64,000 bases of DNA from Streptomyces sp. NBC_01267 (GTDB lineage: Bacteria; Actinomycetota; Actinomycetes; Streptomycetales; Streptomycetaceae). The notes beneath the pieces were generated by a model. That model was given only the letters and a program-made list of their open reading frames with translations. It made no database searches and was not told the origin of the DNA. Below are positions 1 through 9,000 of the stretch, one piece after another (the stretch's first letter is position 1; the number at the start of each line of letters is the position of its first letter). The translations under genes were made by a program, and so were the position numbers. The stretch lies in assembly GCF_036241575.1 (NCBI RefSeq), contig NZ_CP108455.1, positions 3,654,001 to 3,718,000 on the forward strand. Reading direction: 5' to 3'.

Positions 1-2
1 AC

Positions 3-392
3 GTCCGCCTCGCCAAGGTATGGGGCACTCCCAAGGGAAAGGACCAGTGCATTTCCACGAGCGGCTCTGTACTGGTGCTGCGGGGGTGCGGCAAGGGGTC
101 GGAGCAGCGGTGGACTCTGAAGGGCAGCAAGGGTCTGTACACGATGAAGAACAAGAAGTCGGGCAAGTGTGCCGGGGTTGCTTCCACCAAGTCCGGCACG
201 GTCGTCAAGCAGTACAGCTGCAACGGCTCTTCCAAGAACCAGAAGTGGGTTCTGAGCGGTAGCACGATCATCAGCAAGCCGTCGGGGAAGGCCCTTACTG
301 CCGAGACCAGCAAGAGTGGCCGGAAGCTGACCATCACCACGCGTGGTAGCAGCAACAGCAAGCGCATCAAGCAGGAGTGGGGAACCAAGTAG
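3..392 (+). CDS. Ricin-type (beta-trefoil) lectin-like domain protein, C-terminal part
   Basis: An open frame enters from the left edge with no start in view and ends at TAG 390-392, so only the C-terminal ~129 residues are present. The sequence has three Q-x-W-like motifs at regular spacing (EQRW, NQKW, KQEW) and paired cysteines (DQC, RGC, GKC, YSC). This is the pattern of ricin B-type beta-trefoil repeats, which bind carbohydrate and usually form the tail of secreted hydrolases in Streptomyces. The Lys/Ser/Thr-rich composition also fits an exported protein. The catalytic or N-terminal part lies outside the window, so the function of the whole protein cannot be stated. A strong hairpin follows 21 bases after the stop. 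Confidence 0.6.
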   Translation, partial: VRLAKVWGTPKGKDQCISTSGSVLVLRGCGKGSEQRWTLKGSKGLYTMKNKKSGKCAGVASTKSGTVVKQYSCNGSSKNQKWVLSGSTIISKPSGKALTAETSKSGRKLTITTRGSSNSKRIKQEWGTK

Positions 393-412
393 CCCCAGCA
401 GAACCGCAGCGG

Positions 413-445
413 GAGGTTCCACCGGGTGCTACCCGGTGGAACCTC
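413..445. terminator. Perfect 15-bp hairpin terminator between convergent genes
   Basis: The arms 413-427 and 431-445 are exact reverse complements (15 bp) with a 3-base loop. The hairpin lies between the + gene ending at 392 and the - gene ending at 463, so it can stop transcription from both sides. There is no U-tract, which is normal for Streptomyces. Confidence 0.8.
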
Positions 446-462
446 TTGCAGTTGAGGCCGGC

Positions 463-912
463 CTACTTCGCCGCGTTCATCGATGCCCTGTCAATTTTGG
501 CAACTGGCACAAGACGCCCGTACGAGAGTGCACAGGCGGCGAGCGCAGCGGGGATCTGGAGGGTGAACAGGCCGAGGGTCAGCGTGATGAAGCCGTAGTC
601 GACTGCTTCACCGAAGCCGTCGCCAAGAGAGGTGGCGACGGACACCACCAGCAGCACCACGGTGTACACGGTGGCATCGAGGACGGCGGTACGCCACTGA
701 GAGAGCGCCGGCAGCCACAGGCGGGCGACGCTCAGCACGATGACAGCACAGAGCGCAAAGAGAAGCGCATCAGCGCCATAGAAATCAGCCAGGTCGCCGA
801 AGGTGTGCCCGGATGCGATGAGCATGAGAAAGCCCACGACCGCCTGAACGGCCAGCGAGGCCAGAGTGACGGTTGCCGCATAGGCCACGGCTCGGCGCCA
901 CGGTGTGATCAC
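463..912 (-). CDS. Small four-helix integral membrane protein, unknown function
   Basis: A 149-residue protein with a GTG start at 912, preceded by a purine-rich ribosome site (AAGGGGGAAG). Hydropathy by eye gives four membrane segments, roughly residues 9-33, 45-65, 78-97 and 105-131, with short polar loops and a basic C-terminus. No catalytic or binding motif is visible and I do not recognise the family. It ends toward the terminator at 413-445. Its start is about 95 bases downstream of the stop of the next gene on the same strand, so it could share that transcript. Confidence 0.6.
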   Translation of the reverse strand: MITPWRRAVAYAATVTLASLAVQAVVGFLMLIASGHTFGDLADFYGADALLFALCAVIVLSVARLWLPALSQWRTAVLDATVYTVVLLVVSVATSLGDGFGEAVDYGFITLTLGLFTLQIPAALAACALSYGRLVPVAKIDRASMNAAK

Positions 913-1007
913 GGGCTTCCCCCTTGTGCTTCGGGAGGGGTCGGCAGGTTCACCGCCCGCTCCCTGTCAGTGTCCCACCAGCACCACAGTGCGGTATTCG
1001 TGGGGGC

Positions 1008-2159
1008 TCAGTAGCCGCCATTGTTGCTGAGCGTACCCAGCTCGCATGCACCCTTGTACAGGCACTTGATGGAGCCCATTTTCGAACGGTGCACTGTCTT
1101 GGTGCTGTGCTTCGTGCCGCTGGTGTAGCCGTAGATGTACATCTCGTTGTCGGGGGCCTGCTTGTACTTGCCCGAGACGTAGAAGTCACCGTTGCGGGCA
1201 AGCCGGGCGTCGTAGAAGGCGCCGATGCCGCCGTACTTGCAGAACGGGTCGGTGGCTTCGATGTCGGCGTGCACCGCACGGGTCTTGCCGTCGAACCTCG
1301 TTTTGGTGCGGAAGTCGATCTTCTTGGCGCTGGCATGTTTGGTCGCCACGAGCTTGCCTGTCTTGGTGGAGTAGACGCGGCTCTTGCCCGTACTGGGGAA
1401 CAGGTCGTACGAAGACTTCGTCCAGTACACAACGCCCTTCAATTTGGCGCGGTATGAGGGGCCGTCGACCTTGCTGCTGAAACCGCGGTTATCGCCCGCG
1501 TACTTGTATCCGCCTGCGTACGTACAGCCGGACAGTTTCTTGTACTTGGCAGGGACGTACGCCCACTTCTGCCGGATGAAGGAACGCCAGACGACGGCCG
1601 TCTTCGTGTACTTCTTCGCTTGCGTCTCGGCCTGGGCAGCGGTGGCCTCGAGTGTCTCCGTATCGGAACCCTTCGGCACCGTGACCGTCAGACCCCAAGT
1701 GCCGGTCTTCCCAGTGATCTGGTAATCGATGACCGAGCCCGGCTTCACATGCGTATCCCTCATGCTGTGCCCAGCTGTGGCAGCGACCAGCCTGTCGTTC
1801 TTGTACACCTCGTAAGCACCGCCCAGGTCAGGCCAGGACAGATCCACGAAGTGCGAGTTCGCGGCCCATGCGGCCCGCTCCTGCTTCGTCGGAGAGGAAG
1901 CGAGCGTCATACCTGCCAGCACCGCCCCCGTCCCCGGCCGGGAAAGGACCTGCAGGGAAGGCACCGAGGCGGACAACCCGTCGCGTTCCTGCGGTCCAGT
2001 CTCGGTGGCGCCGTTGAACTTCCCGGTCTCGGTGTTCAGGACGAACGCAGCTGAGGGAGCACTGGAGATGCTCGGAGTAGCGTTTGCGTCGGCGGCGCTG
2101 CTCGCTATTACGGCCAGTGGGATCACTGCCGCGGCAAGGGCACGTGGTACATGGCGCAT
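1008..2159 (-). CDS. Secreted protein with a possible fibronectin-III-like segment
   Basis: The start was placed at ATG 2159 because the protein then opens with a textbook Sec signal: basic MRHVPR, a hydrophobic stretch to about residue 20, then an Ala-rich cleavage region (SSAADANA). A GGGGGAG ribosome site lies about 12 bases upstream. The frame stays open further upstream but does not look like protein there. Of 383 residues, about 80-170 read like a fibronectin-III beta-sandwich (SWPDLGGAYEVYKN...). The C-terminal ~200 residues are Tyr/Lys-rich with several Cys (GCTYAGG, PFCKYGG, IKCLYKGACE), suggesting a disulfide-stabilised extracellular domain. The function is unknown. It neighbours another exported protein gene at the window's left edge. 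Confidence 0.65.
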   Translation of the reverse strand: MRHVPRALAAAVIPLAVIASSAADANATPSISSAPSAAFVLNTETGKFNGATETGPQERDGLSASVPSLQVLSRPGTGAVLAGMTLASSPTKQERAAWAANSHFVDLSWPDLGGAYEVYKNDRLVAATAGHSMRDTHVKPGSVIDYQITGKTGTWGLTVTVPKGSDTETLEATAAQAETQAKKYTKTAVVWRSFIRQKWAYVPAKYKKLSGCTYAGGYKYAGDNRGFSSKVDGPSYRAKLKGVVYWTKSSYDLFPSTGKSRVYSTKTGKLVATKHASAKKIDFRTKTRFDGKTRAVHADIEATDPFCKYGGIGAFYDARLARNGDFYVSGKYKQAPDNEMYIYGYTSGTKHSTKTVHRSKMGSIKCLYKGACELGTLSNNGGY

Positions 2160-2500
2160 GAAAAATACTGCTCCCCCGTTTGGTCTTTGGCTGAGACCAT
2201 GAACATAACGAGGAGCAACACCAGTACAACAGTGTCCAATGGACCACTTGCGCGAACAGTCAACTCTCCCTATACAGCGCAGCCTTATGCCACGGAAGCG
2301 CCTGGCGCAGTGAGGGGGACCAGCAGGCTGGGGATGACGCTGATCGCTGCTTCCGCCCCGGTCGCACCGGGCGGCCACTGTGGCGAGAAAAGCGTCGCGT
2401 GGATCGGACACAGCTGGACGACGCGCCCGCGACAGGTGTGACGGCCCTGCGGATCTCGACCGGTGTTCGTATCCGTGCGCGATGGGCTCTGGCCGGCCAC
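2160..2500. other. Intergenic region, 341 bp, no supported gene
   Basis: The part next to the secreted-protein gene (2160-2290) is less GC-rich and carries promoter-like TTGAC/TTGGAC hexamers reading on the - strand, so the promoter of that gene probably lies here. The remainder (2290-2500) is GC-rich and open in several frames, but the frames show no recognisable motif or convincing ribosome site. Confidence 0.5.
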
Positions 2501-2950
2501 TCAGTCGAAAGTGCTGGCCAGGTAGGCGTTGCGGCCTCTGATGAGGTGGGGCATGTACCGGCTCAAGAGGATTCTGTCGGCGATGTACCCGACAGGCCCC
2601 AGTGGTGAGGCGAATTCGATGACGTCTCTCATCACGGTGCCACCGGCACCATCCGGCTCGAAGTAGTGGACATGACGCCAGCGCTTGAAGGGCCCGGACT
2701 CCTGCTCGTCCACGAAACGTCGGGGCCGGTCGTACGAGGTGATGCGGGCCTTGAGCCGCCAGGTCAGGCCGAAATGGCGAGCCTGGAAGGTCACCGTGTC
2801 ACCGAGCGACAGTTCACCCCGGGGCCCGCCATCAACTGCGCGCTCCGACGAAGCGGCCATCGAGCGGGTGTGCGCCTCCACATCCAGACACACTGCGAAC
2901 ACCTGGTCCGGAGGTGCGGCAATGGCTGTGACAACCTCGAAATTCGGCAC
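2501..2950 (-). CDS. SRPBCC (START-like / polyketide cyclase) family protein
   Basis: A 149-residue protein from GTG 2950 (AGGATGAG upstream). It opens with a beta-strand and the phrase AAPPDQVFAVCLDVEAH, the usual first strand and helix of SRPBCC folds. It continues with GDTVTFQARHFG, a long central beta region (YFEPDGAGGTVMRDVIEF) and a C-terminal helix. The length is normal for a stand-alone domain of this superfamily, whose members bind small hydrophobic ligands in a central cavity. The ligand cannot be read from sequence. It is a single-gene unit on the - strand, separated from the recR cluster. Confidence 0.75.
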   Translation of the reverse strand: MPNFEVVTAIAAPPDQVFAVCLDVEAHTRSMAASSERAVDGGPRGELSLGDTVTFQARHFGLTWRLKARITSYDRPRRFVDEQESGPFKRWRHVHYFEPDGAGGTVMRDVIEFASPLGPVGYIADRILLSRYMPHLIRGRNAYLASTFD

Positions 2951-3010
2951 CAGCTCATCCTAGGCACCCCGGGCTGCACTGCTGAGCCGCGTCAGCCCGT
3001 ACCGCCCCGG

Positions 3011-3667
3011 TCAGACCGTGCGCAGCCCCAGCGGGGCCGCGATCTCCTCCACCATCACCCGGCCCGCCTCCTCCGCCAGCGCTTCCTCGCTCAGGTCCTG
3101 GTCCGTGTCCAGGCCGTCGAGGGCCGCGAGCGGCTGGTCGAGGCGGACGTGGGCGACCAGGGACTGGAGGGCGCGGAGGGCTGCCGACGCGGTGGAGCCC
3201 CAGTTGGAGAAGTACGAGAACTGCCACCACCACATCGCCTCGGTGGTGCGGCCCGCGCGGTAGTGGGCCATGCCGTGGCGGAGGTCGGTGACGATGTCCG
3301 CGAGGTCGTCACTGATGCGGCAGGCGACGGGGGCCTTGCGCGGTTCGTACGGGTCGAAGACCTCGGAGTACACGTCGATCGGTTCGAGGAGGCGGGCGAA
3401 GCGCTCGCGCAGATCGTCGACGTCCGGTTCCGGGCCGAGGTCGGGCTCGTACCGGTCGGCCGGGAGGATGTCCTCGTGGGCGCCGAGACGGCCGCCCGCG
3501 AGGAGGAGCTGGGACACCTCCAGCAGCAGGAAGGGCACGGCGCTGTCCGGCTCGTCACCCTTCGCCACTTCGGTGACAGCCACGATGAAGGACTCGACCT
3601 GGTCGGCGATCTGGACGTCGAAGTCGTTCGGGTCCTCTTTGACCTTGTTGAGCGTTGCGTCAGACAT
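3011..3667 (-). CDS. DUF5063 family protein, translationally coupled to recR
   Basis: A 218-residue acidic protein from ATG 3667, chosen because a GAGGGGAGA ribosome site lies just upstream. A longer frame exists but would run deep into recR. The start overlaps the end of recR by 8 bases, so the two are cotranscribed and probably translationally coupled. The protein is helical, with features I associate with DUF5063 proteins that sit beside recR in Streptomyces ([46 protein letters not shown]). The function is unknown; a role in recombination repair is inferred only from the coupling. Confidence 0.75.
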   Translation of the reverse strand: MSDATLNKVKEDPNDFDVQIADQVESFIVAVTEVAKGDEPDSAVPFLLLEVSQLLLAGGRLGAHEDILPADRYEPDLGPEPDVDDLRERFARLLEPIDVYSEVFDPYEPRKAPVACRISDDLADIVTDLRHGMAHYRAGRTTEAMWWWQFSYFSNWGSTASAALRALQSLVAHVRLDQPLAALDGLDTDQDLSEEALAEEAGRVMVEEIAAPLGLRTV

Positions 3668-4259
3668 CGAGTAGTCGTCTCCCCTCAAAGGCACGACCGA
3701 GCGTGACCTCGTCCGCGTATTCCAGGTCTCCACCAACAGGAAGACCACTCGCCAGGCGAGTGACCTTCAAACCCATGGGCTTGATCATGCGTGCGAGGTA
3801 CGTCGCCGTGGCCTCGCCCTCCAGGTTCGGGTCGGTCGCCAGGATCAGCTCGGTGACCGTGCCGTCCGCGAGCCTGGCCAGCAGCTCCCGGATCCGCAGG
3901 TCGTCGGGGCCGACGCCCTCGATGGGGCTGATGGCGCCACCGAGCACGTGGTAGCGACCGCGGAACTCACGCGTCCGCTCGACCGCCACGACGTCCTTCG
4001 GCTCCTCGACGACACAGATGACCGTCAGGTCACGCCGGGTGTCCCGGCAGATCCCGCAGAGCTCGGCCTGCGCGACGTTGCCGCACACCGCGCAGAACCG
4101 GACCTTGTCCTTCACTTCGAGCAGCGAATGCGCGAGGCGGCGGACGTCGGTCGGCTCGGCCTGGAGGATGTGGAAGGCGATCCGTTGCGCGCTCTTGGGA
4201 CCGACGCCGGGCAGCCTGCCCAACTCGTCGATAAGGTCCTGGACCACGCCTTCGTACAA
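3660..4259 (-). CDS. recR: Recombination mediator protein RecR
   Basis: A 199-residue protein, the normal RecR length, from a TTG start (4259) with AGAGG upstream. It has the helix-hairpin-helix region ([15 protein letters not shown], residues ~15-30) and a four-Cys zinc finger ([16 protein letters not shown], ~55-70). The TOPRIM domain follows ([15 protein letters not shown], with the [10 protein letters not shown] motif near 143). RecR acts with RecO/RecF to load RecA on gapped DNA in the cytoplasm. The 3' end overlaps the DUF5063 gene. Confidence 0.97.
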   Translation of the reverse strand: MYEGVVQDLIDELGRLPGVGPKSAQRIAFHILQAEPTDVRRLAHSLLEVKDKVRFCAVCGNVAQAELCGICRDTRRDLTVICVVEEPKDVVAVERTREFRGRYHVLGGAISPIEGVGPDDLRIRELLARLADGTVTELILATDPNLEGEATATYLARMIKPMGLKVTRLASGLPVGGDLEYADEVTLGRAFEGRRLLDV

Positions 4260-4380
4260 CGGAGCGCCTCTTTCGTTCTGCTAGGGAAACGTACGGTAGT
4301 TGGTGTGAGGTTGCGTTAAAACTGCCGACAGGTGAAGGCTCCGGTACGGGATACGGAGCGCTGCGGCCCGGTGCCGCGCC

Positions 4381-4716
4381 TCACATCCCGAGGCCCGGCA
4401 TCCCGCCCAGCCCCTGGGCCAGCGGGCCGAGCTTCTGCTGCTGGAGCGTGGACGCGTTCTCGTTCGCCGCGTGGACCGCCGCGACGATCAGGTCCGCGAG
4501 GGTCTCGGTGTCCTCCGGGTCCACCGCCTTCGGGTCGATCACCAAGTTGCGCAACTCTCCGGAGCCGGTCACGGTCGCCTTGACCAGACCGCCTCCCGCC
4601 TGCCCGTCGACCTCGGTCCGCGCCAGCTCTTCCTGAGCCTGCGCGAGATCCTGCTGCATCTTCTGGGCCTGCTGAAGGAGCTGCTGCATGTTGGGCTGGC
4701 CACCACCGGGAATCAC
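4381..4716 (-). CDS. ybaB: YbaB/EbfC family nucleoid-associated protein
   Basis: A 111-residue protein from GTG 4716 with GGAGTGA upstream. The Gln/Met-rich N-terminal helix ([21 protein letters not shown]) and the following strand region ([26 protein letters not shown]) are diagnostic of the YbaB DNA-binding family. Members dimerise and bind DNA with little sequence specificity. The gene lies 121 bases upstream of recR on the same strand, the usual ybaB-recR arrangement, so cotranscription is likely. The Gly/Met-rich tail (GGMPGLGM) is typical of actinobacterial members. Confidence 0.93.
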   Translation of the reverse strand: MIPGGGQPNMQQLLQQAQKMQQDLAQAQEELARTEVDGQAGGGLVKATVTGSGELRNLVIDPKAVDPEDTETLADLIVAAVHAANENASTLQQQKLGPLAQGLGGMPGLGM

Positions 4717-5151
4717 GGGTCACTCCGAGACTGTTCGACGACGTTCTTACGGGCCTTGGTACGGCCTTGATGTGGTCCTTGACACCGACCTCGACGAGGC
4801 CGAGCCAAGGGCCCCTTCTTCGGTACGCGACCCGTGCACCAGGTCGTAAAACGAGCCTACGTGGTCCCCGGGCGCACCGCCCTCCACCGTACGGACCAAC
4901 TCTTTCGGGTGAGAGCGCGCGGGCCCTTATACCTGACCACAGCCCGCTTACGGTGGTAAACGCCTGCATATCGGTGTGAGCACCCACCATTCGGCGGTAG
5001 GAAGGGGCCCTTGCACCACTCGCACATCACTCACACATCACTCGCGTGCACTCGCATGCACTCGCATCTGAAGGATTCAGCACGGTTCAGCACGGTTCGG
5101 GGCCGCCCGGTGGGCGACCGCGCACCGTACGTGACGGAGGGGAGAGGCCTG
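4717..5151. other. Divergent intergenic region between ybaB and the SLATT gene, with CACTCGCA-type repeats
   Basis: This region holds the upstream sequences of ybaB-recR (to the left) and of the SLATT gene (to the right). From about 5014 to 5066 the + strand is a degenerate run of CACTCGCA/ATCACTCA units, followed by a tandem TTCAGCACGG pair. The run lacks coding character, which is one reason the SLATT start was placed downstream at 5152. No other gene is seen. Confidence 0.5.
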
Positions 5152-5964
5152 GTGGGCCAGCCGGAGACGCCGCAGCCCGAGGAGGACGCCGTACGGCCGG
5201 GGGGCGGTCCGGCGGCCGGGCCCGAGGCGGGTCCCGCGACGGATCCGGGGACCCGCGCGGAGACCGGCGCGGAGACCGGTACGGCGGCTGATCTGACCGG
5301 GCGGCCGTTCCCGTCGGGCGACTGGGGCGAACCCGCCGAACGCCTCGACGAGCTGTACCGGTGGGTGGAGTCGGACGCGCTGCGGACCGCCGACTGGTAC
5401 CTGGCCGACCGCACCGGAAAACGCCGCAGCGCACGCGCACTCCGCGCCGGGACCGCCGGGGGCGCCGTCGTGGGAGCGTTACTGCCCCTGCTCGACCTGG
5501 CCGCAGGACTGCACGGGGCCGCGGAGTGGGGGTACCCGGCACTGCTCGCCGGGGCGGCCTGCGCGGCGGGCGACCGCTGGTTCGGGCTGACCTCCGGCTG
5601 GATGCGGGACGTCGCGACGGCCCAGGCGGTGCAGCGGCGCCTCCAGGTGCTCCAGTTCGACTGGGCGACGGAGAGCGTGCGCGAGGTACTCGGCCCCACG
5701 GAGGGCACCGCGAGCGAGGCGACCGAGCGGTGTCTGGGCGTGCTGCGCAGGTTCTCGGACGACGTGACGGAGCTGGTGCGCGGCGAGACGGCGGAGTGGA
5801 TGGTCGAGTTCCGGGTCGGCGGCGCGGTGCCCTGGTCCGGGGTACGGGGAGTCGGCGGACTGCGGGGCGACGGCGCGGCGACGGTGCCCGGACGGTTACT
5901 GCCCGCAGTGGGAACCCGCCCGAACATGCCCCGGCAACGCCCGCCGGAGTCACCTTCGCGGTGA
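5152..5964 (+). CDS. SLATT-domain membrane protein
   Basis: A 270-residue protein. GTG 5152 was chosen because it follows a long ribosome site (GGAGGGGAGAGG) and excludes a repetitive leader. Residues ~1-50 are a disordered Gly/Ala/Pro/Thr region. The globular part opens with ERLDELYRWVESDALRTADWYL. Two membrane helices follow (AVVGALLPLLDLAAGL and YPALLAGAACAAGDRWF), then a long helix (VQRRLQVLQFDWATESVREVL). This is the layout of SLATT domains, two-helix membrane proteins proposed as pore-forming effectors of SMODS/SLOG nucleotide-signalling conflict systems. No nucleotide cyclase or SLOG gene is adjacent here; the convergent neighbour is a STAND NTPase. The gene looks like part of the conserved recR neighbourhood. 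Confidence 0.75.
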   Translation: MGQPETPQPEEDAVRPGGGPAAGPEAGPATDPGTRAETGAETGTAADLTGRPFPSGDWGEPAERLDELYRWVESDALRTADWYLADRTGKRRSARALRAGTAGGAVVGALLPLLDLAAGLHGAAEWGYPALLAGAACAAGDRWFGLTSGWMRDVATAQAVQRRLQVLQFDWATESVREVLGPTEGTASEATERCLGVLRRFSDDVTELVRGETAEWMVEFRVGGAVPWSGVRGVGGLRGDGAATVPGRLLPAVGTRPNMPRQRPPESPSR

Positions 5965-6017
5965 GAGCGCCGCGGGGTGTGGCGGGGCTCCCCCGGACCC
6001 CCGCCCCGGACCACTCC

Positions 6018-9000
6018 TCAGCACGTACGCCGGTACGCCACCGCCGTCAGGTAGGCGTCCCACTCCTTCCGCGACAGCCCGCCCCCGGCCCGCGCGCAGA
6101 CGGTTCCGGCCGTCTTCTCCGGTGCCAGCCCGTACGTCCGGACCACGGTGCGCGGGGTCGTCACCCGCAGTGCGGTGTCCCCGGCGGCGAAGGAGAGGGC
6201 CAGCACCGCGCCGTCGGCCGGAGGGAGCGGTGACCCCGCGGATTCGGGGGACGAGGTGTTCCAGAGGTGCAGCGCCCCGTCCGGGCCCCCCACGGCGACC
6301 GTGCGGCTGTCCGCCGAGAACGCGAGGGCCCGCGCCCGGCTCCGCGCCCCTTCGGCCGGTACGGCTGCGGCGAGTACGGCCAGGCGGTGCGTGCCCGTGC
6401 CGTCCCAGAGTGTGGTGCGGCCGTCGTGGTCGCTCATCGCGAGACAGCGCCCGTCGGGGCTGAACGCCGCCGTCACGGCAACCCCCTCGCCGTGCATCAC
6501 CCGCCGGGCCCGCCCGGTCCTCGGGCTGATCAACTGCCGTTCCTCGGTGAGGAGTTCACCGTCAGGTGCGGTGGCGAGGACGGGGCCGTCCTGTCCGTTC
6601 CGGAGGGTGGACCAGTGACGGGCACCCGGGGCCGGGCTGCTCACGGCCGTCGTGGTGCCGGACGTGACGACCGTACGGCCGGTGAACGCCAGACCTACGA
6701 CGTCCGGGCGGGGCGGGAGCCTCGTCTCCCCCGCGCTTCCGGCGACCGGGCGTACAGCGACGGACGACGCGGCATCGAGGTGGGCGAAGAGACTTCCGTC
6801 CTGGCTGAACGCCATGGATGACATGGATGAGGAGCAGGAGCCCCCGCAGTCCGGGCGGCCGGGAGACGTGCTGCGGAGGCGGCCCGTGCGGCCGTCCCGA
6901 AGCTCGAAGCCCCGGCTCGTCAGGGTGGCCAGCGTCCGGCCGTCGGGGCTGAACCGGGCCGCGGCGGGAGGAGAGCGCGGGGAGGTGCGCGGTGACCTGT
7001 CCTGGGCCGTACCGGTCGGCGCGACGGTCCGTATCGCCGGTGTGTACGGGACGCTGTCCTGGTAGCGAAGGGTCCCGCTCGCCGGGTCCAGCCGTAGGTC
7101 GTGCAGGTTCACACCGTTGGTGGGGACGCTGTGTACGGGGGCGGAGAGGTCCGAGAGGTCCCAGAGCCGGATCTCGTCCGGGGTGAGCACGGCGACCTGC
7201 GACCCGTCCGCGCTGAACACAGCGTCCGGGGTCGCCGAGGTGGGGATGTGGAAGCGTTCCCGGCCGGTCCGCAGGTCCCAGGTGCGCAGGGCATGCGCGG
7301 TTGCGACGGCCAGGCCCCCGCCGTCGGGCGTGAACCGGAAGGTGTCCAGGTCGCAGACCCCGGCCTTCGTGGCCCAGGGGCTCGGCAGTTCGCGGTGGGT
7401 GCGTACGTCCCACACCTGGAGCGGCCGGTCGTCCCCGCAGAAGGCCAGCAGCCGCCCGCCGGGGCCGACAGCGATCTTGCGGATCTCCCGGTACCGCTGC
7501 CCGGTCGACAGCAGCAACCGCCCGTGGTGCGGGTCCCACAGCTGGAGCGGGGCGCCACGGTGGTGGGCGGCGAACACGCCCCCGTCCTGGGTGAACCAGC
7601 CCTCGGCGTCGGCGCCCTCGGGTCCGAACACCGGACCCGTCAGCCGTCCGGCCGCCACGTCCCACATCCGCAGGCCCGCCGGGGTACGGACAGCGGCCGT
7701 GCGGGTGTCCGGGCTGACGTCCACGATCCGTCCGGCGTACCGCCCCAGGCCCGGGTACGGGGGCAGCCGCCGGTGTGTCGGCACGTCCCAGCGGTCCGTA
7801 CGCTCCGGGCCGATCACCGTCAGGGTGCGGCCGTCCTCGCTGAACCGCTGCCAGTGGGTGTCGTCGTCCTGCGGAGTGAACTCGGCCGCCGGGGCGGCGA
7901 AGGTGTCCAGGTCCTGCTGGGCGTTGGCCCCGTACAGCGCCGTCCGCGTCTCCGGGAGGTCGGCGAGCCGCCAGGCCGCGAGGCTCAGCCGCATCGCCGT
8001 GCGCGGGTCCGTGCGACGCAGCGTCCCGGCGACGGCGGCGACCCGCCGCGCCTCCGCCTCCGTCGCGTGCCGCGAGGCGGTCCGGCTCTGCTGCCGCACC
8101 GTGAGGCCCGCGACGACCGCCAGACAGAGCAGGACCGCGAGTGTGCCGGTGAGTCCGCGCAGTCGGCGCGTGGTGCGGGCGGCCGTGCGCCGGGTCCGGT
8201 CGTGTTCGGCGAGGCTCGCGGTGAGGAAGGACCTTTCCAGGGCGGTCAGTTCGGCCGACTCGGTCGGCCCGGCCGTTTCCACCGTTTCCACCGTTTCCAC
8301 CGCTTCCACCGCTTCGGCTTCGTTCACGAACGTCTCGCGCGCCGACGCCAGCCGCGTCCCCCGGTACAACGCCCCCGGATCGCGCCCCAGCTCCTCCCAT
8401 GCGTACGCCGCCTCCGTCAGCCGACGGTGCAGCCGCAGCCGTTCACGGTCCTCGTCGATCCAGCCGCGCAGCCGGGGCCAGGCGGTGAGGAGCGCCTCGT
8501 GCGCCAGGTCCACGGTGCTGGTGTCGGCGGTCAACAACCGTGCCCGGACCAGCCGTTCCAGTACGTCGGCCGTCTCCGCCGACGTCCCCAGCTCCTCGCG
8601 CGCGACCGGACGGCGGGTGTCCTGGGTGCCGTCCCCGGGGGAGATCAGCCGCAGCAGCAGCGCGCGGGCCGTCCGGGCCTGGGCCGGGGTGAAGCCGGTG
8701 AAGACCTCCTCGGCGGTGTGGGCTATCGCCCCCTGCACCCCGCCGACCGTCTCGTACGCGGCGACCGTCAGCGCCCTTCCGCGCCGTCGCCGCCATACCT
8801 CCCGCAGCGCGTGCGCCATCAGCGGCAGGCCGCCCGGCTCGTCCGCCACATCGGCGACGATCCGGGCGGTCAGCGCGCGCTCCACGATCAGCCGCTCCGC
8901 CACCGCGGGCCCGACGATCGCCTCGCGCAGCTGGGCCCGCGTCATCGGTCCGACCAGCAGGGTCGCGTTCCGGAGCGCGTCGGCCAGCGCCCGGTGTTCG

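Noticed and set aside
2285..2500. A 71-codon - strand gene
   Set aside because: No ribosome site, no motif, and biased shadow-like composition.
2666..3706. A 346-codon + strand frame
   Set aside because: Antisense to the SRPBCC and DUF5063 genes, with no recognisable protein features.
5011..5151. N-terminal extension of the SLATT protein from ATG 5011
   Set aside because: The extension is encoded by CACTCGCA-type repeats with no protein character, while GTG 5152 has an excellent ribosome site.
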